64,000 nt of DNA from Sipunculus nudus (taxonomy: Eukaryota; Annelida; Sipuncula; Golfingiida; Sipunculidae): contig CM049315.1 in NCBI GenBank assembly GCA_026874595.1, forward strand, positions 38,768,164 to 38,832,163. Reading direction: 5' to 3'. The notes beneath the pieces were generated by a model. The model saw nothing but the letters and a program-made list of their open reading frames with translations. It had not been told where the DNA came from and searched no databases. This document shows, piece by piece, positions 62,308 through 64,000 of this stretch. Positions within the stretch are counted from its first letter, which is position 1. The number at the start of each line of letters is the position of its first letter. The position numbers and the translations under genes are program-made.

Positions 62308-62693
62308 TGGTGAAGGCAATCAACTCCATTTTTTTACTAACTTACCTACATATATGTACATGTACAGAATTTCATTCCGGTTTCGGACTACGTGACAGGG
62401 CAGTATCACACGCTTCCTCTCATTTTATATCCTGGCGTTAACCAGGCTCGATGACTACTGCACCTGCGGGCCCTGAGTGGGAAATCGTCCTCATTTCCGG
62501 GTCATACCACCGAGGAATCCCCTAAAGGCACGTTCATTTGTGAGTGAATGGGCACTGCCTTACCATTAAGCCTGCAGAACGCTCACCCTGCATGGGTGGG
62601 GGCCGACCTTGAGAGGTTTCACCGCCTCGGCTGAGATTCGAACGCACGATCTCCCGGCTTTGAGACCTGTGCTCTATCCCTGGCCCACAGAAG
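62308..62693 (-). mobile_element. tRNA-derived SINE, unit 3 (independent insertion)
   Basis: Same family as 4430-4838 but clearly more different from it than the two D copies are from each other. It lies outside any D element, near the deletion joint of unit 3. The tRNA-like head is at about 62630-62693 (GAGATTCGAACGCACGATC as the inverse B-box region). Confidence 0.65.
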
Positions 62694-63204
62694 ATGGTCG
62701 TGTGTTTGACTGATTGTGTTCGGGTTGTAAGCAACATAACTTACACGATCATGCATGAACGGAATGTCATAAAGTTGTCTGGGTACCTCAAAATTGGCCA
62801 AGGAAGAATCGATCGGATGTTGGGTCAGCTCAGTTTTCAAAATCCTTTCTCCACAATGCATTTTGTCTTCTTAATACACCAGATGCGCTGGAATAAATGT
62901 AGTTAAGAGGGCAAAATATTGAAATATTGGATAGAAATTGTTTCAAGGGAAGTTACATGAACATGAATGATTTTGAGATTTGGACTTAGTGGAATAGGTA
63001 ATATTTCGTTTGCATGAACATGTGCAGTGTTAACTGATTATGCTTCCTCGAGCTGTGACAAATTTTGATTTTGAAGTATGAGAGTTTGCAAATGTCAGTG
63101 ACATCATTATGTTGACATTTCGCCCCATTATATCACATGGAACAGGGGCGCAGCCAGGATTGAGGGAGGGGAAATGGCCGAAATATTTGGCAAAGGCAAT
63201 TGAA

Positions 63205-63206
<2 letters not shown>

Positions 63207-63270
<64 letters not shown>
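63207..63270. repeat. (AT)n microsatellite, upstream of the unit 4 TRIM promoter block
   Basis: About 64 bp of AT repeats; units 1 and 2 lack it at the equivalent position (near 23960 and 52040). Confidence 0.95.
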
Positions 63271-63273
<3 letters not shown>

Positions 63274-63458
63274 TCGCATTTTTTTAATGCCAATTAGAGA
63301 TATCAGTTTACAAGATCATTAAATAAAAAAGTTCGTATTTGCAGGATCAAACCTATTGCAAAGTAGAATAATCAATAAACAATACTTTTACTTGATGTGT
63401 ACGTGAACGATTAGGTCATCCGCGCTCTCAAAAGTGTATAATATTGGACTTCGGTCGT

Positions 63459-63545
63459 CACGTGATTAACTCCCGTGGCCGTAACACGACAAACAGGATC
63501 TGACGAAACTCACAGAAAAGATCATTGCCTGTGCCATTTGTACTG
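63459..63545 (+). promoter_or_regulatory. Conserved E-box and putative leader exon of a fourth TRIM copy
   Basis: CACGTG at 63459-63464, ACACGACAAACAGGATCTGACG and donor GTAAGTAA after 63545 match 24121-24217 and 52202-52298. The following sequence to 64000 follows the same intron. This predicts a fourth TRIM start just beyond the window. Confidence 0.5.
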
Positions 63546-64000
63546 GTAAGTAACACACTGTCGTTTTTATGGAAGATTATTGTATGACAGGGACGAAGAT
63601 TAAATCGATTGGCGTAATTTCGAATCAAAACAAACCCAGCTACAAAATGGCTATTTGGGGCACATTGGTCGTTACAACGGGGAACGCCAGTTAATCAATC
63701 AGATATAACATTCTGGCCGTTTATTTGTTGTTCGTCTTGTGACAAGTCCTATCAAGTCCCCACGTTACACACCGTCGTAAATATATAATGTATAATGCAA
63801 GTAAGTATTGCTAAGATTATATAATTAGACCGTCGTCGGGGCGTTTATATTAAATAGTTACGATCTTTTAATTAAAGGAACTGCGAAAGAAGGCATATCA
63901 TTTGATGGGCTTGAGACACACTAATTTTATCTTGTTTGAATGAATTCGCCTGCCTTAGTTGTAGAACTGATATGATCTTTGGCTCAGTGTGTGTACATTT

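Larger units (their letters stand above)
55148..64000 (+). repeat. Tandem unit 3 and entry into unit 4 (runs off the window)
   Basis: Positions 55148-58382 are almost identical to 26958-30202. From 59055 to about 62110 the sequence follows the same order but is clearly more diverged, and it lacks element D. Homology then jumps: 62860-64000 matches 23655-24670 of unit 1 and 51735-52750 of unit 2. About 14.8 kb of the unit 1 layout is therefore missing and replaced by about 0.7 kb containing a poly-G run and a SINE. By extrapolation a fourth TRIM start should lie about 1.1 kb beyond the window end. Confidence 0.85.

Overview
This window looks like metazoan, probably bivalve mollusc, genomic DNA. 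It is AT-rich and full of (AT)n microsatellites, poly-G/C runs, tRNA-derived SINEs and short degenerate repeats, and has very low coding density. The only intact genes encode TRIM-type RING/B-box/coiled-coil/NHL proteins, a group heavily expanded in bivalves. The taxon is an inference; no species marker is visible.

Layout: the window is a head-to-tail tandem array of one large unit carrying one TRIM-NHL gene. Unit 1 runs from about 71 to 26957, unit 2 from 26958 to 55147, and unit 3 from 55148 onward. A fourth unit is entered near the right edge, because the leader exon and splice donor of a further TRIM copy reappear at 63459-63545. Gene copy 1 (71-673) is only the 3' third, cut off at the left edge of homology. 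Copies 2 (25689-27560) and 3 (53879-55750) are full length and differ at 4 of 623 residues. Each intact gene has a conserved upstream block (E-box, leader exon, GT donor), an intron of about 1.5 kb, and one coding exon. Unit 3 is much shorter because it lacks the equivalent of about 8.8-23.7 kb of unit 1.

Comparing units exposes the mobile DNA, because one unit often keeps the empty site of another. (i) A family of foldback-like elements has TACGG-type ends, arms built from short tandem subrepeats, and 6-bp target duplications. Element D is in units 1 and 2 (2899-7977, 31938-37705) with an empty site in unit 3. Element A (9061-15885) is only in unit 1, with element B (10900-15814) inserted into its right arm. 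(ii) A PIF/Harbinger-like element (41819-47646) with decayed transposase and SANT-like genes is inserted in a LINE reverse-transcriptase relic in unit 2 only. (iii) A TTAA-flanked MITE (61330-61792) is only in unit 3. (iv) Type I hammerhead-ribozyme-like motifs, each followed by an (AT)n tract, occur four times. One copy is intact in the catalytic core and one is a solo insertion found only in unit 2.

How it fits together: the RING/B-box/NHL genes are candidate ubiquitin ligases kept open and nearly identical, while the DNA between them is a changing collection of decayed repeats. Sequence identity between units changes abruptly along their length. Units 2 and 3 are nearly identical around the TRIM gene, while units 1 and 2 are most similar around element D. 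This suggests gene conversion or unequal exchange after the array formed. No rRNA, standalone tRNA gene or CRISPR array was found.
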